Part shown: positions 1-9,403 of the stretch, piece by piece
How positions within the stretch are numbered: the stretch's first letter is position 1
How the letters are laid out: each line of letters opens with the position of its first letter
Assembly: GCA_018365995.1 (NCBI GenBank)
Contig: JAGZIY010000004.1
Span: forward strand, 109,285 to 173,284
DNA: 64,000 nt
Direction of reading: 5' to 3'
Source of the DNA: Butyricicoccus pullicaecorum
GTDB lineage: Bacteria; Bacillota; Clostridia; Oscillospirales; Butyricicoccaceae
Program-made: the position numbers and the translations under genes
The notes under the pieces: generated by a model
What the model was told of the DNA's origin: nothing
Databases searched by the model: none
Seen by the model: the letters and a program-made list of their open reading frames with translations, nothing else

Positions 1-561
1 GTCAAAGTACGGAGTGATAAATACAAGTGGGGTGTGTTCCAGAAAGGTGGAGGCAAAAAAGGCGATAGATAATCCTAAGCTATATCCAATATCCAGCTTC
101 CAGCCTAAAATCTCCATATCCACCGTTGGGGAGGATAAATTGCGGTTTAGGTTTTTGATGAGAATAAAAATCACAACACTCGCAATACCAAGCACCAACT
201 GAAAAAGGGAGACCTGACTGCTATTGACCGGATTTCCACCGGCAAGCGCACATTCTATGACCTCGGCAGAAATGCCGAATGTTACGGAAAGCATCATGAC
301 ACCTTTGATAAGGAGAAAAATGGTTTCTACCTGATAAAAACTATACGGATATTTTTCTGAAATCGGCTTGTGGAATAGGGGAATGAGAAATAGCGTCAGC
401 CCGATAAAAACAAGCTCTGAGGAATCGTATACGGCATCTGTAAGAGCGGACTGTGAATGGCTGTAAATGGCAAAACAGAATTCAGTGACTGCAAAGAGCA
501 GTCCTGATAGAAATGAGATCCATAAAATCAGTCGTTCCTTCTTCTTTTCGGATAATTGCAT
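1..561 (-). CDS. Cation diffusion facilitator family transporter, 3' end outside window
   Basis: The first 187 residues are visible; the gene runs off the left edge. It is predicted to be an inner-membrane divalent-cation/proton antiporter. Several hydrophobic segments are seen (about 12-32, 48-62, 80-98, 118-135, 155-172). Segment 2 carries Asp42 and Asp46 in the spacing DxxxD, matching the CDF metal site, and PYSFYQVE matches the conserved loop after TM2. In the segment corresponding to TM5 the usual HxxxD appears as GxxxD (GWKLD), so the metal site may be altered. The ATG has a GGAGGG ribosome site 13 bases upstream. It lies 45 bases downstream of purA on the same strand with no terminator between them, so co-transcription is likely. 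Family assignment is good; the substrate is unknown. Confidence 0.7.
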   Translation of the reverse strand, partial: MQLSEKKKERLILWISFLSGLLFAVTEFCFAIYSHSQSALTDAVYDSSELVFIGLTLFLIPLFHKPISEKYPYSFYQVETIFLLIKGVMMLSVTFGISAEVIECALAGGNPVNSSQVSLFQLVLGIASVVIFILIKNLNRNLSSPTVDMEILGWKLDIGYSLGLSIAFFASTFLEHTPLVFITPYFD

Positions 562-606
562 AGCTGCTATGCCCTCCTATCGAATGGAAACAATCTTTTT
601 TTATGT

Positions 607-1878
607 TCAAAGAGAAATGACCTGATCGCGGGCTGGACCAACGCCTAGCATGGAAACCGGACAGCCGCAAATCTTTTCAAGTGCTTTAATATAGCTTTGA
701 ATGGACTGCGGCAAATCGGCAAAGGTGCGGCAGCCTGTAATATCCTCATCAAAGCCATCAAATTCCTCGTAAATGGGTGTACAGTGCTCTAAATCGGCAA
801 AGTTTGCAGGAAATTCTTCGATACGCTTGCCGTTAATTTCATAGGCAACACAGACCTTCAGTTTGGGGAGTCCGCGCAGTGGGTCGATTTTGTTGATAAC
901 CATTTCGGTGAGTCCGTTGACGCGCACTGCATAGCGTGCAATCACGGCATCAAACCAGCCGGTTCGGCGTGGACGTCCGGTCACGGTGCCAAATTCGCCG
1001 CCGGCATTTCGAATATAGTCTCCGGTTTCATCAAAAAGTTCGGTGGGGAAGGGACCCTTACCCACACGGGTTGTATAGCTTTTGAAAATCCCCATAATAT
1101 CGGTGACAGCAGAAGGACCAACACCGGAGCCGATGCAGCAGCCGCCGGCAACCGGATGGGACGAGGTCACATAGGGATAGGTGCCCATATCGAGGTCGAG
1201 CAGTGTGCCTTGTGCGCCTTCGAATAGCACAAACTTTCCAGATTTGACTGCGTTATAGGTCAGAATGGAGGTGTCTGTGACATAGGCGCGCAAACGTTCG
1301 GCATAGCCGCGGTATTCTTCAAGTACGCTGTCAATATCAATGGGATCTCCGCCATATACACCAGTGATGACCTGATTTTTTCGTGCGCAGGCTGCGCGCA
1401 TGACATTTTCAAAATGGTTGGGGTCAATGAAATCGTGCATACGGATTCCAATGCGCTCCGACTTATCCATATAGGTAGGCCCAATGCCCTTTTTTGTTGT
1501 ACCGATATCATCATTACCGCGCGCCTGCTCGGAGAGTGCATCTAAAGAGAGATGCCATGGAAGGATACAGTGACAGCGGGCGTCGATAAACAGTTTGTCG
1601 CAGGAAATGCCCTTTTGTGTTAGACCATCAATTTCCATGAGGACGTTACGCGGATCGACAACCACACCGGGACCGATGACATTAATGCAGTCAGAGTATA
1701 AAATACCGGAAGGAATGAGCTGCAGTTTGTATTTTTCTCCGTTTACAACAACGGTATGACCTGCATTGTTGCCGCCTTGGCTGCGCACCACCAAATCTGC
1801 ATGCGCTGCAAAAATGTCAATGAATTTACCCTTGCCTTCATCGCCCCATTGAGCACCTAAAATAACTTTGCCAGGCAT
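607..1878 (-). CDS. purA: Adenylosuccinate synthetase
   Basis: Cytoplasmic enzyme that joins IMP and aspartate using GTP to give adenylosuccinate, the first committed step to AMP. The 423 residues match the usual family length. The N-terminus has the GTP loop GDEGKGK (residues 12-18) with the catalytic Asp13, and NAGHT with His41, both at the positions known from the E. coli enzyme. Later family motifs, including the QGTLLD region and the TGRPRRTGWFD stretch, are present. It is transcribed divergently from the cysteine desulfurase gene, from its own consensus-like promoter (TTGTAC-17-TATAAT), leaving a leader of about 60 bases. Nothing unusual was seen. Confidence 0.98.
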   Translation of the reverse strand: MPGKVILGAQWGDEGKGKFIDIFAAHADLVVRSQGGNNAGHTVVVNGEKYKLQLIPSGILYSDCINVIGPGVVVDPRNVLMEIDGLTQKGISCDKLFIDARCHCILPWHLSLDALSEQARGNDDIGTTKKGIGPTYMDKSERIGIRMHDFIDPNHFENVMRAACARKNQVITGVYGGDPIDIDSVLEEYRGYAERLRAYVTDTSILTYNAVKSGKFVLFEGAQGTLLDLDMGTYPYVTSSHPVAGGCCIGSGVGPSAVTDIMGIFKSYTTRVGKGPFPTELFDETGDYIRNAGGEFGTVTGRPRRTGWFDAVIARYAVRVNGLTEMVINKIDPLRGLPKLKVCVAYEINGKRIEEFPANFADLEHCTPIYEEFDGFDEDITGCRTFADLPQSIQSYIKALEKICGCPVSMLGVGPARDQVISL

Positions 1879-1947
1879 GATATAAGCCCCTTTCGTGAAT
1901 GAAAAATCGTAGAATCAATAAGATTATGCTTCAAAATGTACGGATTT

Positions 1948-1976
1948 ATTATACAGCAGCCAATCATCGAGTACAA
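1948..1976 (-). promoter_or_regulatory. Sigma-A-type promoter of purA
   Basis: On the minus strand, TTGTAC (1971-1976) and a perfect TATAAT (1948-1953) are separated by 17 bases. The leader to the purA ATG is about 60 bases, with no terminator or recognisable riboswitch in it. Confidence 0.75.
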
Positions 1977-2104
1977 TAGAAAATACTAAAAAAAAGAGCA
2001 CAAACCGCTCCTTTGGGGATTTCGAACCTTTTTGGCAGGGGGAGAAAATAAAAATCTGTGATTCCTGACGAAATGCGGGCAAACTACGGGAATATGGAAA
2101 TTAG

Positions 2105-2133
2105 TTGGCACATGGAAATTATGCTGGTATAAT
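2105..2133 (+). promoter_or_regulatory. Sigma-A-type promoter of the cysteine desulfurase-thiI-cinA genes
   Basis: TTGGCA (2105-2110), a 17-base spacer and a perfect TATAAT (2128-2133), 45 bases before the ATG. It is back to back with the purA promoter. The rest of the 1879-2178 gap holds only a weak 4-5 bp hairpin near 1988-2006. Confidence 0.8.
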
Positions 2134-2178
2134 AGAAAAGAATAAAAGAACAGAGTGTTCAGGAGGTTTCCTAAAATC

Positions 2179-3312
2179 ATGATACATTATTTGGACAACT
2201 CCGCTACGACAATGGTGCTTCCGGAGGCGCAGGAGGCAGCCACACATGCAATGCATGAGATGTTTGGTAACCCGTCATCTTTGCACCGTATGGGGATTGA
2301 TGCGGCGCGCTGTTTGAAGGAAAGCCGCGAAGCCGCAGCGGCTGCAATGGGCTGCACAGCCGCAGAACTCTATTTTGTCTCAGGTGGTACAGAGGGCATC
2401 AATACCGCAATTTTTGGTGCGGCACGCAAAAATCGTCATCTGGGAAAGCATATTGTGACCTCAGCCATAGAGCATGCTGCTACCTTGCAGGCCTGCCGCA
2501 GGCTCGAAGGCGAAGGATATATGGTAACATACATTCAGCCGGATGCAGAGGGACATATTTCTGCGCAAGATGTGATAGAGGCAATCCGGTCGGATACGAT
2601 TTTGGTGACTTTGATGTTGGTCAACAATGAAGTTGGTACGGTATTACCAATTGCGGAAGTTGGAAAAGCACTCAAACAGAAATGCCCACAGGCATTGTTT
2701 CATGTAGATGCTGTACAAGGACTGTTCCGCGTACCCCTGACGCCGAAAAAATGGAACTGTGATTTGATGAGCGTGAGCGGACATAAAATCGGTGCGCCCA
2801 AGGGGATTGGCGCTTTTTATATGAAGCGCGAGGTGCGTCTCGCGCCATATCTCGTGGGCGGTGGACAGGAAAACGGATTTCGTGCAGGAACCGAACCTAT
2901 GCCGCAGATTGCGGCTTTTGCGGCTGCCTGTCGGGTGCGCGCGGCGCAGATGGAAGCAGACTCTGCCCATGTTGCGGCGCTCAAGGCATACCTCAGGCAG
3001 CAGGTGGAGACGTATCTGCCGTGGACCTTATGGAACGGAGCGCCGGATATTCCGCATGTAGTGAGCCTGTCGCTGCCGGAGTGTAAGAGCGAAGTGATGC
3101 TGCGTGTGCTGGAATCCAGAGATGTTTTTGTGTCCGCAGGTTCGGCATGCTCCAAGGGAAAAGAAAGCCATGTACTGCGTGCCATGGGATTGGACAAGGC
3201 ACGAATCGACAGTGCGCTGCGGGTATCCTTTGCACCATATAATACAAATGAGGATATTGATGCGCTCGTTGCAGGCTTGCAGGCGGGCGCAAAAATGCTG
3301 AAGCGAAGATAA
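2179..3312 (+). CDS. Cysteine desulfurase (NifS/IscS type)
   Basis: PLP enzyme that removes sulfur from cysteine and hands it on as a persulfide. The 377 residues contain the PLP lysine in SGHKIGAPKG (Lys203), a histidine-containing strand (HVDAVQG) and the mobile-loop catalytic cysteine in GSACSKGK (Cys324). The start was set at the ATG preceded by AGGAGG (2161-2166); an in-frame upstream start at 2155 would have no ribosome site. thiI follows 14 bases later. Cysteine desulfurase next to thiI is the known IscS-ThiI/NifZ-ThiI pairing for 4-thiouridine in tRNA, so sulfur for tRNA thiolation is the likely job; a role in Fe-S assembly is also possible. Confidence 0.95.
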   Translation: MIHYLDNSATTMVLPEAQEAATHAMHEMFGNPSSLHRMGIDAARCLKESREAAAAAMGCTAAELYFVSGGTEGINTAIFGAARKNRHLGKHIVTSAIEHAATLQACRRLEGEGYMVTYIQPDAEGHISAQDVIEAIRSDTILVTLMLVNNEVGTVLPIAEVGKALKQKCPQALFHVDAVQGLFRVPLTPKKWNCDLMSVSGHKIGAPKGIGAFYMKREVRLAPYLVGGGQENGFRAGTEPMPQIAAFAAACRVRAAQMEADSAHVAALKAYLRQQVETYLPWTLWNGAPDIPHVVSLSLPECKSEVMLRVLESRDVFVSAGSACSKGKESHVLRAMGLDKARIDSALRVSFAPYNTNEDIDALVAGLQAGAKMLKRR

Positions 3313-3326
3313 GAAAGGGATTGCTT

Positions 3327-4490
3327 ATGAAAGAAGTTTTATTGTTGAAGTGTGGAGAAATTGTGCTCAAGGGGCTCAACCGCAAAAAGTTTGAGGATCG
3401 CTTGCTGGGCAATCTCAAGCGCAGATTAAAGCCGTTGGGAGACTGTGCGGTGCAGATGCGCCAGTCAGTTATCTATGTAGAGATTCCGGAGACGGTAGAT
3501 GGTGACGCGGTTATGGAAGCGGTGCAGAAAGTTTTTGGTATCGCGCTTATTTGCCGTGCGGCGGTGTGTGAAAAAACACTGGAGTCCATGCAGCAGATGG
3601 CAGAAACCTATTTGGCAGACCGCATTGCACAGGCACATTCCTTTAAGGTAGAAACCAAACGTGGGGATAAGCGTTTTCCCATGACCTCGATTCAGGTATC
3701 GCAGCATATCGGCGGAGAACTGGCACAAAAATATCAGCGAAAGCCGGATATGCACCAGCCAGAGTTGACCATTCATTTTGAAATCCGTGAGCAGTATGCC
3801 TTTGTGCATGCAGGTCCGGTGCAGGGCGCAGGTGGCATGCCTGTCGGAACCAATGGCAGAGCAGCGCTCTTACTCTCGGGCGGTATCGACTCTCCTGTCG
3901 CAGGATATATGATGTGTAAGCGTGGGCTTGAGTTGATTGGGATTCATTTCTTTAGCTACCCCTATACTTCAGACCGTGCTAAGGAGAAGGTATTTGAGCT
4001 GGGGCATAAGCTGACTGCATATTGTGGTAAAATGCCGATTCTGGTTGTACCTTTTACCAGAATTCAGGAAGAAATTCGCGATAAGTGTCATGAAGAACTG
4101 TTTACACTGATTATGCGCCGTTTTATGATGCGCATTGCAGAACAGCTTGCAGTACAGTATGAGTGTGGCGGTCTGATCACTGGAGAAAGCCTTGGGCAGG
4201 TTGCCAGTCAGACTATGCCGGCAATGGCGGTGACCAATGCGGTTTGTGAAACCTTGCCAGTATTCCGTCCGGTCATTGGCATGGATAAGGAGGAAATCGT
4301 ACAGATTGCACGTAAAATCGACACCTTTGAAACTTCGATTTTGCCGTATGAGGACTGCTGTACGGTATTTACGCCAAAGCACCCGAATACAAAGCCAAAG
4401 CTGTATAAGATTTTAGAGGCAGAAGCAGCGCTCGATGTCCAAGGGCTTGTGGCGCAGGCGGTTGCTGAGACCGAGCGGGTGTTTGCCTGA
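3327..4490 (+). CDS. thiI: tRNA 4-thiouridine synthetase ThiI
   Basis: Adenylates U8 of tRNA and inserts sulfur received from the upstream desulfurase; in many bacteria it also serves thiamine synthesis. The 387 residues have an N-terminal ferredoxin-like/THUMP region (about 1-165) and a PP-loop ATPase domain starting with LLLSGGIDSPVAGYM. The conserved YEDCCTVF segment near the C-terminus carries a catalytic-type cysteine. There is no C-terminal rhodanese domain, as is usual in Gram-positive forms, which fits a dedicated desulfurase partner. The ATG at 3327 with AAAGGGA upstream is preferred over a TTG six bases earlier. Confidence 0.96.
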   Translation: MKEVLLLKCGEIVLKGLNRKKFEDRLLGNLKRRLKPLGDCAVQMRQSVIYVEIPETVDGDAVMEAVQKVFGIALICRAAVCEKTLESMQQMAETYLADRIAQAHSFKVETKRGDKRFPMTSIQVSQHIGGELAQKYQRKPDMHQPELTIHFEIREQYAFVHAGPVQGAGGMPVGTNGRAALLLSGGIDSPVAGYMMCKRGLELIGIHFFSYPYTSDRAKEKVFELGHKLTAYCGKMPILVVPFTRIQEEIRDKCHEELFTLIMRRFMMRIAEQLAVQYECGGLITGESLGQVASQTMPAMAVTNAVCETLPVFRPVIGMDKEEIVQIARKIDTFETSILPYEDCCTVFTPKHPNTKPKLYKILEAEAALDVQGLVAQAVAETERVFA

Positions 4491-4598
4491 ACTGCGGACA
4501 TCAATTTCACAAAGTATGAGATATAGTGGCGGCACAGGATGACAGAAGTGTGTTATCCTGTGGGCTGGATATCGTGAAAGAAAAGAGGATGATTGCAC

Positions 4599-5840
4599 AT
4601 GAAAGCAGAACTCATTGCAGTGGGAACCGAGATTTTGCTGGGAGATATTGTAAATACAGATGCACAGGTGATTTCTCAGGGCTTATCAGAGTTGGGAATC
4701 GATGTATATTATCAGACAGTCGTTGGGGATAATCCAGAGCGTTTGGAACAGGTCATTGAGCAGGCAAAGTCTCGCGCAGATATTATTATTACAACAGGTG
4801 GGCTGGGGCCAACACTCGACGATCTGACCAAAGAGACGCTTGCGCGGGTGTTTGGAAAAAAACTGGTGCTGCATGAAGAATCCCTTGCACACATTCGCCA
4901 TTTCTTTACAGAAATCGGTAAGGAAATGACACAGAACAATGAAAAGCAGGCATGGCTGCCCGAGGGCTGTGTTCCGCTGCATAATGATTGGGGAACCGCA
5001 CCGGGCTGCGCATTTGAGACAGATGGCACGCATGTGATTATGCTGCCCGGACCACCTCGTGAGTGTGAGCCGATGTTTCGATACCGTGCAATGCCCTATT
5101 TGTATCCGTTGGCGGGTGGATGTATTGTATCTCGTAATATCCGTGTGTTTGGTCTGGGGGAATCTGCGATGGAGGAGATTCTGCATGACAAGATGGCAGA
5201 GATGACAAACCCCACAATTGCACCCTATGCAAAGACGAGCGAATGTTTTGCCCGTGTGACGGCAAAGGCGGATACCCCAGAGCAGGCAGAGCAGATGCTG
5301 GCGCCAGTGGTAAGCCAGATTGTAGACACTCTTGGGGAGTATGTGTATGGTGTGGACGTGGATTCTCTGGAACAGGTAGTCGGTCAGCTCATGGTAGAAA
5401 AAGGTATGACCTTATCTGTGGCAGAAAGCTGCACAGGGGGACTGCTTTCCAAGAGAATCACCGATTTGCCGGGGGCATCCGCCTACTATAAAGGCGGTAT
5501 ATGCTCCTATGCCAACGAGATCAAGATGAACATACTGGGGGTTTCCAAACAGACATTGGAGACACTGGGGGCAGTTTCGCCAGAGGTTGCCGAGCAGATG
5601 GCGGTAGGTGTTGCCCGGTGTATGAATACTGATGTAGGGGTAGGCATCACCGGAATCGCAGGACCAGATGGCGGCAGTGAACAAAAGCCAGTGGGATTGG
5701 TCTATATTAGTGTGTGGAGTCGGGGAAAGCAGCAAACACGTGAAATTCGTGTGAGTTTGGGACGTGATCGGGTGCGTAATCATGCGGCTTCGACCGCGCT
5801 CGATATGATTCGCCGTATACTCCTGCAGTGCGAGAAGTAA
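4599..5840 (+). CDS. cinA: CinA-family protein (MoCF-like domain plus nicotinamide-nucleotide amidase domain)
   Basis: 413 residues in two domains. An N-terminal molybdopterin-binding-like domain (about 1-170) has AVGTEILLGDIVNT, TTGGLGPTLDD and LPGPPRECEPMF. A C-terminal CinA domain (about 255-410) has VAESCTGGLLSKRIT, YYKGGICSYANEIK and GVGITGIAGPDGG. In characterised relatives the C-terminal domain deamidates NMN in pyridine nucleotide salvage and the N-terminal domain is an ADP-ribose-type pyrophosphatase. The ATG was chosen with AGAGGA eight to ten bases upstream; a TTG six bases earlier is less likely. It is the last gene of the unit, with a strong terminator after it. Confidence 0.95.
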   Translation: MKAELIAVGTEILLGDIVNTDAQVISQGLSELGIDVYYQTVVGDNPERLEQVIEQAKSRADIIITTGGLGPTLDDLTKETLARVFGKKLVLHEESLAHIRHFFTEIGKEMTQNNEKQAWLPEGCVPLHNDWGTAPGCAFETDGTHVIMLPGPPRECEPMFRYRAMPYLYPLAGGCIVSRNIRVFGLGESAMEEILHDKMAEMTNPTIAPYAKTSECFARVTAKADTPEQAEQMLAPVVSQIVDTLGEYVYGVDVDSLEQVVGQLMVEKGMTLSVAESCTGGLLSKRITDLPGASAYYKGGICSYANEIKMNILGVSKQTLETLGAVSPEVAEQMAVGVARCMNTDVGVGITGIAGPDGGSEQKPVGLVYISVWSRGKQQTREIRVSLGRDRVRNHAASTALDMIRRILLQCEK

Positions 5841-5867
5841 ATAATAGTTAAAAAGTAGATAAAAAAT

Positions 5868-5912
5868 GTCCAGTGTGCGCATAAAAAGCGAAATATCACT
5901 GGACTTTTTTTT
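5868..5912 (+). terminator. Rho-independent terminator after cinA
   Basis: Perfect 8-bp stem GTCCAGTG/CACTGGAC (5868-5875, 5897-5904) followed by eight T. The 21-base loop may form a short inner helix. Confidence 0.85.
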
Positions 5913-5984
5913 ATAAAAGTTGTATACTATATCTAGTAAAACAGAAAATTAAACGACATAAACTGTGTAAATGCTACAAAATAA

Positions 5985-6013
5985 ATGTCGAAACGTGCAA
6001 AAAAAATTAGAAT
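5985..6013 (+). promoter_or_regulatory. Candidate Spo0A-controlled promoter of the glycogen operon
   Basis: A perfect Spo0A-box core TGTCGAA lies at 5986-5992, placed where the -35 should be relative to the -10-like TAGAAT at 6008-6013 (17-base spacer). Known Spo0A-activated sigma-A promoters such as B. subtilis spoIIG have boxes overlapping a poor -35 in this way. No better sigma-A promoter was found in the 148 bases before glgB. The architecture is seen in the sequence; control by Spo0A is inference. Confidence 0.5.
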
Positions 6014-6060
6014 ACAAAGGAAAACGCGCAAAAATTGCGTATTTAGAGGGAGATGAACGC

Positions 6061-8109
6061 ATGACTTTTCAAACAAAGATGAGAAAAAAAGAGGATCATC
6101 TGGATTTGTTTCGGTCAGGCCGGGATTGTCGTGCCTATGAATTTATGGGAGCGCATCCAGAAACCTGTGATGGACAGCAGGGATATCACTTTTCTGTGTT
6201 TGCACCAGAAGCAGTAGAGGTTTCTGTGATGGGCGAATTTAACGACTGGAATCGGGATACGCATATCATGCAGCGCGATGAATTTGGAATTTGGGAATGT
6301 TTTATTGCCGGTGTTTCTCAGTACGATTCCTACAAATATTCTATACATACCAAAGATGGACAGTTTTTTGATAAGGCAGATCCCTATGGTTTCCATTCGG
6401 AAACACGTCCGGCAAATGCCTCAAAAACCTACGATATATCCGGCTATGTGTGGCACGATGAAAGCTGGCTCAAATGGAGAAGGGAGCACTTACCTTATAC
6501 ATCCCCGATCAATATCTATGAGGTGCATATGGGCTCATGGAAACGGCATGAAGATGGTAACTTTTATTCCTATCGGCAGCTTGCAGATGTGCTTGTGCCT
6601 TATGTCAAGGAGATGGGCTACACACACATCGAGTGTATGCCGCTCACAGAACACCCGTTTGATGGCTCGTGGGGATATCAGGTGAGTGGTTATTTTGCCG
6701 CAACTTCACGCTATGGAACACCGCATGACCTCATGTATTTCGTGGATACCTGTCATCAGGCAGGCATTGGTGTGATTATGGACTGGGTTCCGGCACATTT
6801 TCCAAAGGATGGACATGGGCTTGTAGAGTTTGACGGCTCCTATCTCTATGAATATGCAGATCCGCTCAAAATGGAGCATAAGGAATGGGGAACCCGTGTT
6901 TTTGATTACGGAAAGGTTTCGGTACGAAATCTGCTGTTTTCTTCTGCAATGTTCTGGGTGGAGCAATTCCATATTGATGGACTGCGTGTCGATGCAGTCG
7001 CTTCCATGCTGTATCTTGACTATAATCGCCATGATGGGTGGCGGCCCAATATTCATGGCGGACGTGAAAATTTGGAAGCAGTTGACTTCCTAAGACTGCT
7101 CAATTCGTATGTTTTGACCGATCACCCAGATGTTATGATGATTGCAGAAGAGTCTACTGCATGGCCGATGGTCACAAAGCCTGCAAGTGTTGGTGGTCTG
7201 GGCTTTAATTTCAAATGGAATATGGGTTGGATGAACGATATGCTGTGTTATGTTTCCGCTGACCCGTTTTTCCGTAAGGATATGCATGATAAAATCACAT
7301 TCTCCTTTATGTATGCTTTTTCCGAAAATTATATTTTGCCTCTGTCTCACGATGAGGTGGTGCATGGCAAGAAATCTCTCATTGATAAAATGCCCGAGCC
7401 CTATGAAAATAAATTCGCATCTCTGCGTGCGCTCTATGGCTACATGATGGCACATCCGGGCAAGAAGATGCTGTTTATGGGTGGAGAATTTGCACAGTTT
7501 TCCGAATGGAGCGAAGCACGAGGACTGGACTGGATGCTTCTGGATTATGATGCACACAGGCAAATGCAGACCTATGTCAAAGCGCTCAACGCTGCTTATC
7601 TTGCTAATAAGCAGCTTTGGGAAAACGATATGGACTGGCAGGGTTTTGAATGGATTTCACATGATGATAACCGCAATAATATCATTGCCTTCCGCCGCAT
7701 TGCCTCAGATGGAACAGACCTTATTTGTGTGGTGAATTTTGCACCTGTTTATCATGAGAGTTATCGCATTGGCGTTCCATATGCAGGCACCTACGAGGAG
7801 ATTTTTACCTCGGATGCCGTGCCGTATGGCGGATCCGGTATCAAGAACGGGAAAAAGCGTTCTAAGCTGGTCAGTTCTGTGATGGAAAAAGTGGTCGATG
7901 CAGATGGAAATTTGGTGGCACCGACGCTGCATGGACATGCAGACATGATTGATTTGGAGCTTGCACCGCTTTCGGTTATATATCTGAAAGGCAAACCGCG
8001 TGCAGTGCGTAAGGCAAAGGCAACACCAGCAAAAAAGGCTGGCACTTCGGGGCGTCATGGAGAAAGAGCCAAAGCAGTTTCCCGACGTCCCAAAAAGGCA
8101 GAAAACTAA
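6061..8109 (+). CDS. glgB: 1,4-alpha-glucan branching enzyme
   Basis: Makes alpha-1,6 branches in glycogen. The product is 682 residues when started at the ATG with AGGGAG upstream; a longer reading from 5971 lacks a ribosome site. An N-terminal CBM48-like domain (about 35-135, [20 protein letters not shown]) precedes the GH13 barrel. Active-site motifs are [21 protein letters not shown] (nucleophile Asp), MIAEEST (acid Glu) and [10 protein letters not shown] (third carboxylate). After the usual C-terminal beta domain there is an extra tail of about 40 residues, rich in Lys, Arg and Ala (from KGKPRAVRK to the stop), which is not a normal part of GlgB. First gene of the glgB-C-D-A cluster. Confidence 0.97.
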   Translation: MTFQTKMRKKEDHLDLFRSGRDCRAYEFMGAHPETCDGQQGYHFSVFAPEAVEVSVMGEFNDWNRDTHIMQRDEFGIWECFIAGVSQYDSYKYSIHTKDGQFFDKADPYGFHSETRPANASKTYDISGYVWHDESWLKWRREHLPYTSPINIYEVHMGSWKRHEDGNFYSYRQLADVLVPYVKEMGYTHIECMPLTEHPFDGSWGYQVSGYFAATSRYGTPHDLMYFVDTCHQAGIGVIMDWVPAHFPKDGHGLVEFDGSYLYEYADPLKMEHKEWGTRVFDYGKVSVRNLLFSSAMFWVEQFHIDGLRVDAVASMLYLDYNRHDGWRPNIHGGRENLEAVDFLRLLNSYVLTDHPDVMMIAEESTAWPMVTKPASVGGLGFNFKWNMGWMNDMLCYVSADPFFRKDMHDKITFSFMYAFSENYILPLSHDEVVHGKKSLIDKMPEPYENKFASLRALYGYMMAHPGKKMLFMGGEFAQFSEWSEARGLDWMLLDYDAHRQMQTYVKALNAAYLANKQLWENDMDWQGFEWISHDDNRNNIIAFRRIASDGTDLICVVNFAPVYHESYRIGVPYAGTYEEIFTSDAVPYGGSGIKNGKKRSKLVSSVMEKVVDADGNLVAPTLHGHADMIDLELAPLSVIYLKGKPRAVRKAKATPAKKAGTSGRHGERAKAVSRRPKKAEN

Positions 8110-8171
8110 CTGCTGCGCGTTTTGCGTATAGCTATATGTTATAAATTTCAACGAAGAAATGGAGAAAAATC

Positions 8172-9386
8172 ATGTATCGGAAAAAAGAATGTGTTGCGAT
8201 GCTGCTGGCTGGCGGACAAGGCAGCAGATTATATGTCCTCACCACAAAGGTGGCAAAACCAGCGGTTCCGTTTGGTGGAAAATATCGCATCATTGATTTT
8301 CCACTGTCAAACTGTGTAAACTCCGGCATAGATACAGTGGGCGTACTGACACAGTATGAGCCGCATGTGTTGAACGCCTATATTGGTTCTGGTCAGACAT
8401 GGGATCTTGACCGTATGCGCGGCGGTGTGTATACCCTGCCGCCGTATCAGCGCGGGAAAGGTTCGGAATGGTATAAGGGTACAGCAAATGCAATCTATCA
8501 AAATATCGAGTTCGTAGACGAGTATGATCCGGAATATGTTGTTATTTTGTCTGGTGACCATATCTATAAAATGAATTACAACAAAATGCTCCAGCATCAT
8601 AAGCGCATGGAGGCAGATGCAACCATTGCTGTTATGGATGTGCCGCTTGCAGAGGCTTCGCGCTTTGGCATCATGAACTGTCACGAGGATGGTACGGTGT
8701 ATGAATTCGAGGAAAAGCCAAAGGAGCCAAAGAGCACCTTGGCCTCTATGGGCATTTATATTTTCAGCTGGAAGAAGCTGCGTCAGTATCTGATAGAGGA
8801 CGAAGCAAATGAACATTCCTCCAACGACTTCGGCAAAGATATTATTCCGGCTATGTTGGCTGCGGGAGAAAAGATGGTATCTTACCGCTTTGATGGATAC
8901 TGGAAGGATGTTGGCACGATTGAATCCCTATGGGAAGCGAATATGGATCTGCTGTCTCCAAAGTCTGGACTCAATCTGACCGATGATACGTGGAAAATTT
9001 ATGGGCGCAATAATGGTGCACCCCCACATTTTACCAGCAAACAGGCAAAAGTGACACATTCTCTGATTTCGGAGGGCTGTGAGATTTACGGAGATGTTTC
9101 AGAATCGGTACTGTTCTCTGATGTTACGATTGAGAAGGGGGCAACGGTGGAATATTCCATCTTGATGCCGGGAGCTGTGGTAGAAAAAGGTGCAACGATA
9201 CGGTATGCAATTGTTGCAGAAGGGGCACAGATTTGTTCGGGTGCTTCGGTTGGTGCCCCACCAAGTGAGGATACGGCTGAGGATTGGGGCGTCGCTGTTG
9301 TCGCCGCAGGCGTTCGAATCGGAAAAAATGCCAAGCTGGGCGCAAAAGAAATGGCAGGTGAAGATCTGCCGGATCAGGAATCATAA
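8172..9386 (+). CDS. glgC: Glucose-1-phosphate adenylyltransferase, catalytic subunit
   Basis: Makes ADP-glucose, the glucosyl donor for glycogen, from ATP and glucose-1-phosphate. The 404 residues begin with the nucleotidyltransferase signature [10 protein letters not shown] and the allosteric/substrate strand [30 protein letters not shown] supplies the metal-binding aspartate, and the C-terminal part is a left-handed beta-helix with hexapeptide-like repeats (from about residue 290). It follows glgB after 62 bases and precedes the regulatory subunit glgD. The GlgC/GlgD two-subunit enzyme is the usual arrangement in Firmicutes. Confidence 0.97.
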   Translation: MYRKKECVAMLLAGGQGSRLYVLTTKVAKPAVPFGGKYRIIDFPLSNCVNSGIDTVGVLTQYEPHVLNAYIGSGQTWDLDRMRGGVYTLPPYQRGKGSEWYKGTANAIYQNIEFVDEYDPEYVVILSGDHIYKMNYNKMLQHHKRMEADATIAVMDVPLAEASRFGIMNCHEDGTVYEFEEKPKEPKSTLASMGIYIFSWKKLRQYLIEDEANEHSSNDFGKDIIPAMLAAGEKMVSYRFDGYWKDVGTIESLWEANMDLLSPKSGLNLTDDTWKIYGRNNGAPPHFTSKQAKVTHSLISEGCEIYGDVSESVLFSDVTIEKGATVEYSILMPGAVVEKGATIRYAIVAEGAQICSGASVGAPPSEDTAEDWGVAVVAAGVRIGKNAKLGAKEMAGEDLPDQES

Positions 9387-9403
9387 AGGAGACGTGACGC
9401 AAC

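Noticed and set aside
1988..2006. Terminator-like hairpin on the minus strand in the purA/desulfurase gap
   Set aside because: The stem is only 4-5 bp and lies upstream of the purA promoter, so no known minus-strand transcript would use it.
8172..9386. GlgC nucleotide loop RLYVLT instead of RLxPLT as an inactivating change
   Set aside because: Firmicute GlgC proteins commonly have a residue other than Pro here; the rest of the active site is intact.
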